DNA of 8,358 nt from Candidatus Margulisiibacteriota bacterium (lineage in GTDB: Bacteria > Margulisbacteria > Termititenacia > Termititenacales > Termititenacaceae): assembly GCA_031264205.1 (NCBI GenBank), contig JAISEH010000096.1, forward strand, positions 1 to 8,358, read 5' to 3'. The translations under genes and the position numbers were made by a program. Of this stretch, positions 1-6,917 are shown one piece after another (the stretch's first letter is position 1; each line of letters starts with the position of its first letter). The notes under the pieces were generated by a model that was not told the origin of the DNA, searched no databases, and saw nothing but the letters and a program-made list of their open reading frames with translations.

Positions 1-893
1 CCGCTTCCGGTATTGCCGATAGTGCCGCCGGAAATATTGTGAGTATGCGTGCCGTCTGTGGGGCCGCCAATGGTTCCGCCAATAGTTACGGTATGCGAAT
101 GACCACTGCCGGTTTGTGAAGTACTTCCGCCTACGCTGTGGCCGTGTGTGCCATTTCCACTTACAGATCCTGCTATGGTGTGGGAATGTCCTGAGTTTGT
201 ACTAGCGGCGGTGCCTGTAATACCATGCGAGTGCGTGGCGTCGATGTATAAGTGAGGATTGTCTGCGTGACCATAATCCCAACCCCTATGCCCTGATCCA
301 GTCCAGCTTAATATCCCACTAGTAGAACACGCTTGTTCCCCGCATTCAGCAGTTCCAGTCAAACTTTTAGCAGCTGTTCCTGCTGCGTCATTTGTTGAAT
401 TAGTCGAGCCGGAAACAGAGTGCTCATGTGTTCCGCCGGTAACGCTGGTTATGGACAGCTCGTGACCGTGCGAGCCGCCTTCTACTGGACAGGCTAACGA
501 ACCGGCCTCATGTGAGTGTACTCCGCTGTCTGTGGCAATAGTGGCGGTTATGTTGTTCGTATGCGTATGACCTCCATCGCTGCTGCTTATAGCCAGGCCA
601 GACAAATCATGCCCATGACTGGGTAGATTGGCTGTAGTCAACGTGGCAGTGCCGCCGCCGGTCGTGTCAGGACTGGCCGCGCCGCGCAAGAATTTATCCA
701 CCAAATTTGGAACGGTTATCCCGTTAACAGCCGTTCCGTTGCATAGCGTCCAGATCACTTTGTCGTCCGCGGTTCTGGCGCTGGTCAATCTGGTGTATTG
801 ACTGCCGCTAAATTGCAAAATCGCCCCTATCGGAAAAAAGGTCAGATTGTTGATATCGCTCGCCAGCAGCGGCTGGCCTCTTTCTATAGCCAT
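1..893 (-). CDS. Tail-collar / His-x-His repeat fiber protein, C-terminus beyond window
   Basis: An open frame runs from ATG at 893-891 to the left edge (297 complete codons, no stop), so the C-terminus is missing. Residues 20-71 fit a phage tail collar domain: FPIGAILQFSG, then WTLCNG (48-53), then VPNLVDKFLRGA (61-72). The following TLTTANLPSHGH (84-95) is the usual link into collar-type fibers. Ten HxH motifs follow, with first His at residues 93, 109, 126, 142, 156, 221, 236, 250, 265 and 283, in Gly/Ser/Thr-rich sequence at 14-18 residue intervals except for one 65-residue gap. In the phage T4 long-tail-fiber tip (gp37), HxH motifs of the trimer bind iron along a needle; a similar trimeric metal-stabilised fiber is inferred here. 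There is no signal peptide, as for phage tail proteins. It could be a prophage remnant, a tailocin-like fiber or a domesticated adhesin. Family call strong, role uncertain. Confidence 0.85.
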   Translation of the reverse strand, partial: MAIERGQPLLASDINNLTFFPIGAILQFSGSQYTRLTSARTADDKVIWTLCNGTAVNGITVPNLVDKFLRGAASPDTTGGGTATLTTANLPSHGHDLSGLAISSSDGGHTHTNNITATIATDSGVHSHEAGSLACPVEGGSHGHELSITSVTGGTHEHSVSGSTNSTNDAAGTAAKSLTGTAECGEQACSTSGILSWTGSGHRGWDYGHADNPHLYIDATHSHGITGTAASTNSGHSHTIAGSVSGNGTHGHSVGGSTSQTGSGHSHTVTIGGTIGGPTDGTHTHNISGGTIGNTGS

Positions 894-900
894 AAAAATA

Positions 901-907
901 CCCCCCT
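901..907 (-). promoter_or_regulatory. Ribosome binding site of the fiber gene
   Basis: On the minus strand AGGGGGG lies 7 bases before the ATG at 893-891. This is a strong purine-rich Shine-Dalgarno site and fixes the start of the fiber gene, which is open at its other end. Confidence 0.7.
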
Positions 908-925
908 AAATTTATATTTTTATAC

Positions 926-945
926 TCACTCTAAATTTAGAGTGA
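926..945. promoter_or_regulatory. Operator 1, 20-bp perfect palindrome
   Basis: TCACTCTAAATTTAGAGTGA is a perfect inverted repeat. Its core CTCTA-AATT-TAGAG has the same half-sites and 4-base spacer as the second site at 963-976. It sits just downstream of the fiber -10 box, over the expected transcription start, where bound repressor would block initiation. The adjacent Cro/C1-type protein is the obvious binder (inference). Confidence 0.75.
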
Positions 946-952
946 TAAGTAT

Positions 953-980
953 ATTATACATGCTCTATTTTTAGAGTCAA
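953..980 (-). promoter_or_regulatory. Sigma70-type promoter for the fiber gene
   Basis: Minus strand TTGACT (980-975), 16-base spacer, TATAAT (958-953). The expected start is near 946, giving a leader of about 53 bases to the ATG at 893. Operator 2 lies in the spacer and touches the -35 box, and operator 1 covers the start site, so the promoter looks built for tight repression. No equally good promoter is seen in the opposite direction for the regulator gene. Confidence 0.75.
963..976. promoter_or_regulatory. Operator 2, CTCTA-TTTT-TAGAG
   Basis: An inverted repeat with half-sites identical to operator 1 and the same 4-base spacing; the two centres are 34 bp apart. It fills most of the -35/-10 spacer of the fiber promoter and ends 6 bp before the ATG of the regulator gene, so a bound repressor could also hinder transcription of its own gene (inference). 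Confidence 0.72.
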
Positions 981-982
981 GC

Positions 983-1189
983 ATGGAAAAAGAAACCGAA
1001 AAAATATTAGAAAAAATCCGGCAGACGAGGATTGTCAAGAAAATTACCCAATTTGATTTGGCACTAGAAGTTGGGATTGCACACAGTCATCTGTATTATA
1101 TAGAAAGCAAAAGAGTGATTCCCTCGATAGATGTGCTGGTCAAGATAGCCAAAGCCCTGCAGGTGCCGCTGGCGGAGTTGTTGAAATAA
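983..1189 (+). CDS. Cro/C1-type (XRE family) transcriptional regulator
   Basis: A 68-residue protein that is almost entirely one helix-turn-helix domain. Helix 2 is about residues 23-31 (QFDLALEVG), the recognition helix about 33-43 (AHSHLYYIESK), and a C-terminal helix lies at 48-61 before a typical PLAELLK end. There is no peptidase or ligand-binding domain, so it is a Cro-like or SinR-like minimal repressor that probably acts as a dimer. It is divergent from the fiber gene, and the shared gap has two matching palindromes over the fiber promoter, so repression of the fiber gene and autoregulation are inferred. No in-frame start exists upstream before operator sequence, and no clear Shine-Dalgarno site precedes the ATG. 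Its stop is 4 bp from the convergent carA stop. Confidence 0.9.
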   Translation: MEKETEKILEKIRQTRIVKKITQFDLALEVGIAHSHLYYIESKRVIPSIDVLVKIAKALQVPLAELLK

Positions 1190-1193
1190 GCAC

Positions 1194-2279
1194 TCAACCT
1201 TTTTCCATGTACTCCACAAAACGCTGAAACAAATACCCCGCGTCATGCGGGCCGGGCGAGGCTTCGGGGTGATACTGCACGGCAAAGACCGGCAGGGTTT
1301 TATGGGCGAGACCTTCGACAGTTTTGTCATTGAGATTGAGGTGCGTGATGTCTGCCGACAAACCGGCCAGCGAGTCAGGGTCGACCGCGAAGCCGTGGTT
1401 TTGGGAAGTGATCTCTACTTTTTGCGTGGTCAGATCCAGGACAGGCTGATTGCCGCCGCGATGTCCGTATTTCAATTTAAAAGTTTTAGCGCCAAGCGCC
1501 AGCGCGATAATTTGATGTCCCAAACAAATGCCGAAAAGAGGTATGCCGCTGGCCATAAGTTTTTTGGTATTCTCTATCGCGTAAGTGACTGCCGCAGGGT
1601 CGCCGGGGCCGTTGGATAAAAATACGCCGTCGGGTTTTTGCGCCAGGACTTCCTCCGCGGGAGTGTCCGCCGGCACGACAGTCACCGCGCAGTCCGCCGC
1701 CGCTAGCAGGTTTAAAATATTGCGCTTCAGGCCAAAATCATAAGCGATGACCCGATATTTTTTGTTTTGTGAAAAAACATAAGACTGGCGCGTCGTCACG
1801 CCGCTGGCCAGATCGAGGCCGCTCATTTGCGGCGAGGCTTTGACTTTGGCCAGCAGAGAATTTTGGTCAAAATCGACGCTGGAAATAATACAACGCATCG
1901 CGCCGCGGTCGCGGATATGTCGCGTGAGTTTGCGCGTGTCCACGCCTTCGATGCCGGGGATTTGGTGACGGGACAGGAACGCGTCGAGCGATTCTTCCGC
2001 GCGCCAGTTTTCGTAAACCTGACTGTACTCGCGCGCGACAAAACCCCGCAACGCGGGCGCCGCGGATTCCGTATCGGCGTTGTTCGCGCCGTAATTGCCG
2101 ATCATCGGCGCGGTCATAGCGACGATCTGCCCCGCGTAAGACGGGTCGGTGATGATTTCCTGATAGCCGCTCAGAGAAGTATTGAAACAACTCTCGCCGA
2201 CCGCTTCGCCGGCATAGCCAAAACTAAAACCCGGAAAGAGCGCGCCGTCTTCTAATAATAAAACCGCCGGTTTTTTCAT
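1194..2279 (-). CDS. carA: Carbamoyl-phosphate synthase small subunit (glutaminase)
   Basis: This subunit hydrolyses glutamine and passes ammonia to the large subunit, CarB, to make carbamoyl phosphate for pyrimidines and arginine. The 361-residue length is normal for CarA. The N-terminal half has the CarA-specific region (FNTSLSGYQEIITDPSYAGQ at 32-51; GVDTRKLTRHIRDRGAMR at 112-129). The C-terminal half is a class I glutamine amidotransferase with nucleophile C252 in FGICLGHQ and partners H337 and E339 in QYHPEASPGPHD. Its ATG overlaps the pyrC stop by 4 bp (ATGA), so translation is probably coupled. It is the last gene of the pyr operon here; carB does not follow. Confidence 0.97.
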   Translation of the reverse strand: MKKPAVLLLEDGALFPGFSFGYAGEAVGESCFNTSLSGYQEIITDPSYAGQIVAMTAPMIGNYGANNADTESAAPALRGFVAREYSQVYENWRAEESLDAFLSRHQIPGIEGVDTRKLTRHIRDRGAMRCIISSVDFDQNSLLAKVKASPQMSGLDLASGVTTRQSYVFSQNKKYRVIAYDFGLKRNILNLLAAADCAVTVVPADTPAEEVLAQKPDGVFLSNGPGDPAAVTYAIENTKKLMASGIPLFGICLGHQIIALALGAKTFKLKYGHRGGNQPVLDLTTQKVEITSQNHGFAVDPDSLAGLSADITHLNLNDKTVEGLAHKTLPVFAVQYHPEASPGPHDAGYLFQRFVEYMEKG

Positions 2280-3574
2280 GCCTTTAGCCAGACTCCTTTT
2301 TCCGGCGTGTATTTTATCTGTCCGCCGACAATAGTCATGGCCGCCCAGCCGCCCAGCTCCCAGCCGTCAAAAGGCGTGTTTTTGCCTTTGGAATAAAATT
2401 TGGTCTTATCCACTTTTTTGATCAATAGCGGATCGATAACTGTGATGTCCGCTGCCGCGCCGGGCCGGAGCGTGCCTTTGTCCAGCGCGAAAATTTTAGC
2501 CGGATTGACGCTCATCAACTCCACCAGCCGGTCAAGCGTCAGCAGACCAGTCTGCACCAGATGCGTGTAAAGCAGCGGCAATGCGGTTTCCAGTCCGCTG
2601 ATGCCGAACGACGCGAGATTGAATTCCACGCGTTTGTCGTCGAGCGTATGCGGCGCGTGATCGGTGGCGAGGATGTCGATAGTGCCGTCTTGCAGCGCGG
2701 CGAGCAGAGCCTGCCGATCGGCTTCCTGACGCAGTGGCGGACTCATTTTGGCGTTGGTGTTGTAAACGCCGACCGCTTCCTCGGTCAGTAGCAAATAATG
2801 CGGCGCGGTTTCGCAGGTGATCGGCGCGCCGAGTTTTTTGGCCTGACGGATCAGGTCCAGACTTTCTTTGGTGGAAATATGCGCCAGATGAATGCGGCCA
2901 AAATTTTTGGCGATCTCTATGTCGCGCGCGACCATAGTTGCTTCTGACGCGCTGGGTATACCCGGCAGACCGAGTTTGGTAGATAGCGCACTTTCGTTCA
3001 TCGAGCCGCCGTTGGTCAGCGTTTTGTCCTCGCAGTGGGAGATGACCACGGAATTAAACATGCCGGCGTATTCCAGCACTTTGCGCAACACTTGCGCGTT
3101 GACGATAGGCTGACCGTCATCGGAAAACGCCACCGCGCCGAAACGCTGCATTTCGCCGATCTGCGTGATGAACTCGCCGCGCAGACCGATCGTGCACGCG
3201 CCGATCGGCAAGACATTGACTATGCCGTGCCGCCGCGCGACTTCCTGTATGTGCTTGATGAGACTGACGTCGTCAGCCGGCGGATCGGTATTGGCCATGC
3301 AGGCGATGCTCGTAAATCCTCCGGCTACCGCGGCTTTGCTGCCGGTCTTGATGGTTTCTTTTTCTTCTTGGCCGGGTTCACGCAGATGCACGTGCATGTC
3401 GATCAAGCCGGGCGCGACGATTTTGTTCTGGAGATCATATACTTCGGCGCCGTCCGCGACGATATTTTCTTTTAATTCGACAACTTTGCCGTCCGCGACC
3501 AGCAGGTCTAGTTTTTTATGTAGTCCCTGCGACGGATCGACGACAGTGCCGTTTTTTAACAAAAGACCGCTCAT
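2276..3574 (-). CDS. pyrC: Dihydroorotase, class I
   Basis: Catalyses the reversible cyclisation of carbamoyl aspartate to dihydroorotate, the third pyrimidine step. At 432 residues it has class I length (E. coli-type class II is about 350). Metal-site motifs are present: H61 and H63 in DMHVHLREPG, D152 in SDDGQP (the position of the bridging Asp in the Aquifex enzyme), H180 in ISHCED, H232 in LAHIST, and catalytic D305 in ATDHAPH. It looks fully active. A GGAG lies 7 bases before the ATG, inside the end of pyrB, and the genes overlap by ATGA. In Aquifex, class I enzyme forms a complex with PyrB; the same could hold here (inference). Confidence 0.97.
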   Translation of the reverse strand: MSGLLLKNGTVVDPSQGLHKKLDLLVADGKVVELKENIVADGAEVYDLQNKIVAPGLIDMHVHLREPGQEEKETIKTGSKAAVAGGFTSIACMANTDPPADDVSLIKHIQEVARRHGIVNVLPIGACTIGLRGEFITQIGEMQRFGAVAFSDDGQPIVNAQVLRKVLEYAGMFNSVVISHCEDKTLTNGGSMNESALSTKLGLPGIPSASEATMVARDIEIAKNFGRIHLAHISTKESLDLIRQAKKLGAPITCETAPHYLLLTEEAVGVYNTNAKMSPPLRQEADRQALLAALQDGTIDILATDHAPHTLDDKRVEFNLASFGISGLETALPLLYTHLVQTGLLTLDRLVELMSVNPAKIFALDKGTLRPGAAADITVIDPLLIKKVDKTKFYSKGKNTPFDGWELGGWAAMTIVGGQIKYTPEKGVWLKA

Positions 3575-4491
3575 GCTTTTTCTCCGATCAGCAAATTCAA
3601 AACCGCCATGCGTATTGCCAGGCCGTTGACGACTTGCTCCAGAATAACATTTTGTTTGCCGTCAGCGACCGGCGTGGAAATTTCCACGCTGCGGTTGATC
3701 GGCCCGGGATGCAGGACCAGCAAATCCGGTTTGGCTTTGGCCAGACGCTTTTCGTTGATGCCAAAAAGCCGGTGATATTCCCGTTTGGACGGGATAAAAT
3801 TTTGATTGGCCTGCCGTTCGTACTGCATACGCAGGACATTCACAAAATCCGCGTCGGCCAGCGCGCGACCGAGATCGTGCTCCACTGTGACGCCGAAATC
3901 CTCAATGCCTTTGGGGATCAGGGTGGCCGGTCCGCAAACCGCCACCTGCGCGCCGAGCGTATTTAATCCCCAGATATTCGAGCGCGCCACGCGACTGTGG
4001 GCGATGTCGCCGACGATGACGACTTTTTTATTTCGGAGATCGCCTTTGAATTGCTGCATGGTCATGATGTCCAGCAAAGCCTGCGTGGGATGCTCGTTGA
4101 ATCCGTCACCGGCGTTGATGACGGGCATAGCCGTGTTCTCGGCCGCGAGCTGCGGCGCGCCGCCGTGGCTGTGCCGGAGGACCACCGCGCTAAAGCCCAT
4201 CACTTCGAGATTGCGCACTGTGTCGATGAGCGTTTCGCCTTTTTGCACGCTGGACGCGGACACGCTGACATTGTGCGCGCGGCCACCCAGCCGCCCGGCC
4301 GCGACATTAAAAGAAGTCAGGGTGCGCGTGGACGGCTCGTAAAACAAAGTCAGCAACGTTTTGTCCAGCAGAGATTTTTTGATCCGCTCCGGCGCGGCAA
4401 ACTGTTTTTTATAGGTAAAAGCCTCTTGAATGATCAGGTTGATCTGTTTGGCGCTGAGATTTTTTAGCCCCAGCAAATCCTTGATACCCAA
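3571..4491 (-). CDS. pyrB: Aspartate carbamoyltransferase catalytic subunit
   Basis: Transfers carbamoyl phosphate to aspartate, the committed pyrimidine step. About 306 residues, the normal length of the catalytic chain. Key motifs: STRT at 54-57 (carbamoyl phosphate site), the mobile-loop lysine K84 in the QKGET stretch, RHSHGG at 106-111, HPTQALLD at 134-141 and HPGPINR at 261-267. No regulatory pyrI gene is nearby, so the enzyme is probably unregulated by PyrI or works with PyrC. The start is uncertain: the TTG at 4491-4489 is the only conventional codon in this frame near a Shine-Dalgarno site, but the spacing is long. An in-frame ATC at 4500-4498 is better placed but would be a very rare initiator. 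First gene of the operon. Confidence 0.96.
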   Translation of the reverse strand: MGIKDLLGLKNLSAKQINLIIQEAFTYKKQFAAPERIKKSLLDKTLLTLFYEPSTRTLTSFNVAAGRLGGRAHNVSVSASSVQKGETLIDTVRNLEVMGFSAVVLRHSHGGAPQLAAENTAMPVINAGDGFNEHPTQALLDIMTMQQFKGDLRNKKVVIVGDIAHSRVARSNIWGLNTLGAQVAVCGPATLIPKGIEDFGVTVEHDLGRALADADFVNVLRMQYERQANQNFIPSKREYHRLFGINEKRLAKAKPDLLVLHPGPINRSVEISTPVADGKQNVILEQVVNGLAIRMAVLNLLIGEKA

Positions 4492-4504
4492 CGGATTGAT
4501 GATA

Positions 4505-4511
4505 CACCTCT
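4505..4511 (-). promoter_or_regulatory. Ribosome binding site of pyrB
   Basis: Minus strand AGAGGTG. From its GAGG core to the TTG start there are 15 bases, longer than usual. From the same core to the in-frame ATC at 4500-4498 there are 6. The site therefore raises a question about the true pyrB start. Confidence 0.5.
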
Positions 4512-4526
4512 AAATAGAACTTCTTA

Positions 4527-4555
4527 ATTATAGAGAAAAATTTTATCTTGTGCAA
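4527..4555 (-). promoter_or_regulatory. Promoter of the pyrB-pyrC-carA operon
   Basis: Minus strand TTGCAC (4555-4550), 17-base spacer, perfect TATAAT (4532-4527). Expected start is near 4520, leaving only about 30 bases before pyrB. That is too short for a PyrR-type attenuator, and no hairpin plus T-run is visible, so control at initiation or start selection is more likely than attenuation (inference). Confidence 0.65.
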
Positions 4556-4566
4556 TAATAAAAAAC

Positions 4567-5538
4567 ATGACTAGACGCCGCAATAGCTCTTGGCCAAAAT
4601 ATTTGTTGTTCGGCGCTGGACTGGGTTTGTTTTTGGGCGGCCTGTCCTGGCTGGTGTCCTCGTCGCTGCAGGATATGAGCGCGCCGCTACGCGAGGAGAG
4701 ACAGACCAGCGCGGGCAATGCGCGCGGCCAGACCGGACGCGAAAATGTGGTTTATTACTGGGACCCCGAGGAGCTTATCGCCCAGCAGCTGGAAAACGAA
4801 CTGCGCCTGCGCTACTCTGAAAACACGCAGATCGTGCTGGACAATATCGAGCAAAATATTCAATACACGCGCAATAAAGCGGCGGCGTGGTTTTATCTGG
4901 CCGCCGCTTACGAAAGGCTGCATTTGCCGGACAAGGCTGTCGAGATTTACAACACCCTGCTCAATAATTTTAATAATCGCAAAGTCGTGGTCTGCGCTTT
5001 GAGCGCGCCGCGCTTGAGCAGCGGCAGCTGGCCGCTCTATACTGTGTCGATCTGGGAAGAAGCCGCGCTGCGCCTGTATTTGCTGACCGGCGAAGTTCTG
5101 TATCTGGAGTTGCTGCGGGATAACGCGGCGGTTTTTGGGCCGGAAATTTCCGGCGAACCAGCTTACACCGGTGGTTTTCTTTACGCTGATCTGGCGGCGG
5201 ACAACAGCGCGCGCCCCGCGGCCAAGATTTCTTCTTATGCTTACTACACGCGGCTGTTTGCCGCGCAGGAATACGCGCGGGGTTTTGTGGCCTATGTGCG
5301 CGCGCCGGACTTACCGGATTACCACGAGCGCGATTATCTAAACAATGCGGAAGAGCCGCTGATGCCGGCGGACAGTGCTAAAATGCGCGCGGCGGAGTCG
5401 ACCGCGCTGACCCTGTCCGCTCTGCGCAAAACCGACGACGGAGCGTATCTGTACACTTTCCTGTATAATGACGCCGGCCTGAAAATAGACCTGAAAGCCG
5501 AGGGCGGGGCTTTCTATATAAAGAGGGTTTACCAGTGA
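4567..5538 (+). CDS. Membrane-anchored protein with a TPR-like region, function unknown
   Basis: 323 residues, not recognised. A basic N-terminus (MTRRRNSSWPK) precedes one hydrophobic segment at about 12-33, which predicts an inner-membrane anchor with the rest outside the cytoplasm. A charged, low-complexity linker at 34-60 follows. Residues 104-137 (AAAWFYLAAAYERL, then DKAVEIYNTLLNNF) read like one TPR helix pair, which suggests a protein-protein scaffold. The rest is rich in Tyr and Ala, and the C-terminus (290-323) looks like a small beta-sheet region. There is no Shine-Dalgarno site before the ATG and only a poor candidate promoter. It overlaps the next gene by 4 bp, so the two products probably act together in the envelope. 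Confidence 0.85.
   Translation: MTRRRNSSWPKYLLFGAGLGLFLGGLSWLVSSSLQDMSAPLREERQTSAGNARGQTGRENVVYYWDPEELIAQQLENELRLRYSENTQIVLDNIEQNIQYTRNKAAAWFYLAAAYERLHLPDKAVEIYNTLLNNFNNRKVVVCALSAPRLSSGSWPLYTVSIWEEAALRLYLLTGEVLYLELLRDNAAVFGPEISGEPAYTGGFLYADLAADNSARPAAKISSYAYYTRLFAAQEYARGFVAYVRAPDLPDYHERDYLNNAEEPLMPADSAKMRAAESTALTLSALRKTDDGAYLYTFLYNDAGLKIDLKAEGGAFYIKRVYQ
5522..5527 (+). promoter_or_regulatory. Ribosome binding site deciding the GTG start at 5535
   Basis: AGAGGG inside the end of the upstream gene lies 7 bases before the GTG at 5535. It supports GTG as the real start of the second gene and hence the 4-bp GTGA overlap. Confidence 0.7.
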
Positions 5539-6035
5539 AAAAATTTTTAGTGATTTTGTTATTGGGCTGCGTCGCCCTGGCTGATTGGAATGGCAACCGC
5601 TATACGGACAGCAAATATCCGGTGACTTTTGAAATCCCCAGCTCCTGGAAGATCTTGCTGGACGGCCAGCATCGCGCGACCGCCATGCGCGGCGACGAAA
5701 TTACCGTGATGGATTTCAATATACAGCCCGCCAATAAACGCAGCGCGGAAGAGGTTGCCCGCGACCGCCTGCGCGCTTACGATAGCTGGCGGTATCTGGC
5801 CGGCGCCCAGCTCAACGGCAATGAGCGCAAAGGCGCGGAGTCGGCGTTCAATGTCATGTACAATCGCTCGGTTTTTCAACGCTCGACAGCCCACACCGCG
5901 CTGGTTATAGTCCAGGAAGGCTATTTTGTTAAAGGCGATATGGCGTATATTTTTACAATAACTACCGATTCTACCGCCTGGAACGACGCCAAGCGCGACA
6001 TTTTGCAGATCTGGAATTCATTTAAGGTAAACTAA
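5535..6035 (+). CDS. Exported DcrB/PsbP-like small protein, possible lipoprotein
   Basis: 166 residues starting at GTG. The N-terminus (KKF, then a hydrophobic stretch at 4-16) is a signal peptide. Cleavage after ALA at residue 16 is possible, but L9-L10-G11-C12 also fits a relaxed lipobox, so it may be lipid-anchored. The mature part begins with NRYTDSKYPVTFEIPSSWKI (21-40). That is the pattern of the DcrB/PsbP fold group, in which a protein region opens with a 'YP..F.iP..W' strand and ends with an amphipathic helix such as AKRDILQIWNSFKV (152-165). Members are often small envelope proteins of unknown role. Family assignment is by pattern only. It is translationally coupled to the membrane-anchored protein upstream. 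Confidence 0.85.
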   Translation: MKKFLVILLLGCVALADWNGNRYTDSKYPVTFEIPSSWKILLDGQHRATAMRGDEITVMDFNIQPANKRSAEEVARDRLRAYDSWRYLAGAQLNGNERKGAESAFNVMYNRSVFQRSTAHTALVIVQEGYFVKGDMAYIFTITTDSTAWNDAKRDILQIWNSFKVN

Positions 6036-6138
6036 ACAAATTTGGAAGCGCTCCTTTACATTATATACACAAAAAAGAGACAGACGAAAATGTTAAGACA
6101 TACTCAAAAATGTGTTTTGGCTCAAAATAAATATTGTC

Positions 6139-6160
6139 CACAAATGATAAACAATTTGTG
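6139..6160. repeat. Short inverted repeat in the convergent gap
   Basis: CACAAAT (6139-6145) and ATTTGTG (6154-6160) can pair across an 8-base loop. The stem is AT-rich and no T-run follows on either strand, so it is not a convincing terminator. It is the only structure I see in the 174-bp gap between two convergent genes (6036-6209). Confidence 0.3.
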
Positions 6161-6209
6161 AATAAAGAACAAACAACACTAGGCGGCTGTTAAGCAACGT
6201 TTATTTCAA

Positions 6210-6917
6210 TTAACGATCAATACCGAGCGTTTTAAATAATACTGTTTTTTCATTATTACTTAACTCTTTGAGTTGCCCGGGACACAGCTGGCCTAAATGA
6301 AAGTTAAGTATTCTTTTGCGCAAAAGAAGCCGTACTGGACAGCCAATAGCCTCGCACATGCGCCTAACCTGCCTATTTTTTCCTTCAGTAATAGTTAACA
6401 AAAATTTATAGCCGCTAAGACGTTTCGTTTTAGCCGGACGCGTCTTTTGACCAAGTATATACACTCCCTGCTCCAGAGTAAGCAAGGCCTTGTCTGACAC
6501 GGGCTTGTAAAGAGTTACTTCATATTCTTTCTCGTGGTAAAAAGCCGGGTCCATAATGCGTCTGGCGGCCACGCCGTCATTGGTCAGGAATATCAAACCG
6601 CCGGTGTCTTTGTCCAGTCGGCCAACCGGCACGACGCCTTTTGGCAATTTTACAATATCTTTGATTTCGCGCTCGCCTTTTTGCGCGTTGACTGTCACTA
6701 TGCCCAGCGGTTTATTGAATAGAAAATAATATTTCGGCGCCGCGCTCGCTTTTTTGTCGATTTTTAGCGTGTCTGCGCCCAAAACCATTTTGGCTCCGGT
6801 GTCCGTGACTTTTTGGCCATTGAGCGAGATGTATCCGGCCGCGATCCAGGACGCCGCTTCGCGCCGCGAGGCCAGACCCTGCTCGGAAAGATAACGCTGA
6901 ATGCGGATTAGCTTCAT
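6210..6917 (-). CDS. RsuA/RluB/RluF-type pseudouridine synthase
   Basis: Isomerises a specific uridine of ribosomal RNA to pseudouridine. 235 residues, the normal size for the compact members. Residues 1-45 are an S4 RNA-binding domain (IQRYLSEQGLASRREAASWI, then GYISLNGQ). The catalytic domain has D102 in VGRLDKDTGGLIFLTND (98-114), the family's catalytic Asp motif, KEYEV at 130-134 and the late motif EGKNRQVRRMCEAIG (178-192). The target site (16S, or 23S helix 74/89-type uridines) cannot be told from sequence here, so no symbol is given. Its ATG begins at the base after the toxin stop codon with no Shine-Dalgarno site, so it is likely translated by coupling from the toxin-antitoxin transcript. 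Confidence 0.93.
   Translation of the reverse strand: MKLIRIQRYLSEQGLASRREAASWIAAGYISLNGQKVTDTGAKMVLGADTLKIDKKASAAPKYYFLFNKPLGIVTVNAQKGEREIKDIVKLPKGVVPVGRLDKDTGGLIFLTNDGVAARRIMDPAFYHEKEYEVTLYKPVSDKALLTLEQGVYILGQKTRPAKTKRLSGYKFLLTITEGKNRQVRRMCEAIGCPVRLLLRKRILNFHLGQLCPGQLKELSNNEKTVLFKTLGIDR

Noticed and set aside
1..700. CRISPR-like or DNA-level tandem repeat array suggested by recurring CATGTG/CACGCA-type words
   Set aside because: The recurrence comes from the HxH codons in an open reading frame. Spacing varies and the sequence between is not repeated exactly.
975..982. Shared GCTTGACT at the fiber promoter and at the toxin-antitoxin promoter (7518-7525) as a common regulatory site
   Set aside because: The shared bases are mainly the -35 box itself plus two bases, and the nearby operators differ, so this is probably coincidence.
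1245..1619. Open frames on the plus strand inside carA, and similar ones opposite pyrC and pyrB
   Set aside because: They are complementary-strand shadows of genes with full catalytic motifs, with Arg/Cys-rich, non-protein-like composition and no ribosome sites.
4491..4555. PyrR-binding attenuator before pyrB
   Set aside because: The leader is only about 30 bases with no hairpin or T-run, too short for that mechanism.
6139..6160. Rho-independent terminator in the convergent gap
   Set aside because: The stem has 7 AT-rich pairs and no T-run on either strand, so it does not meet the usual pattern. Kept only as a weak repeat.
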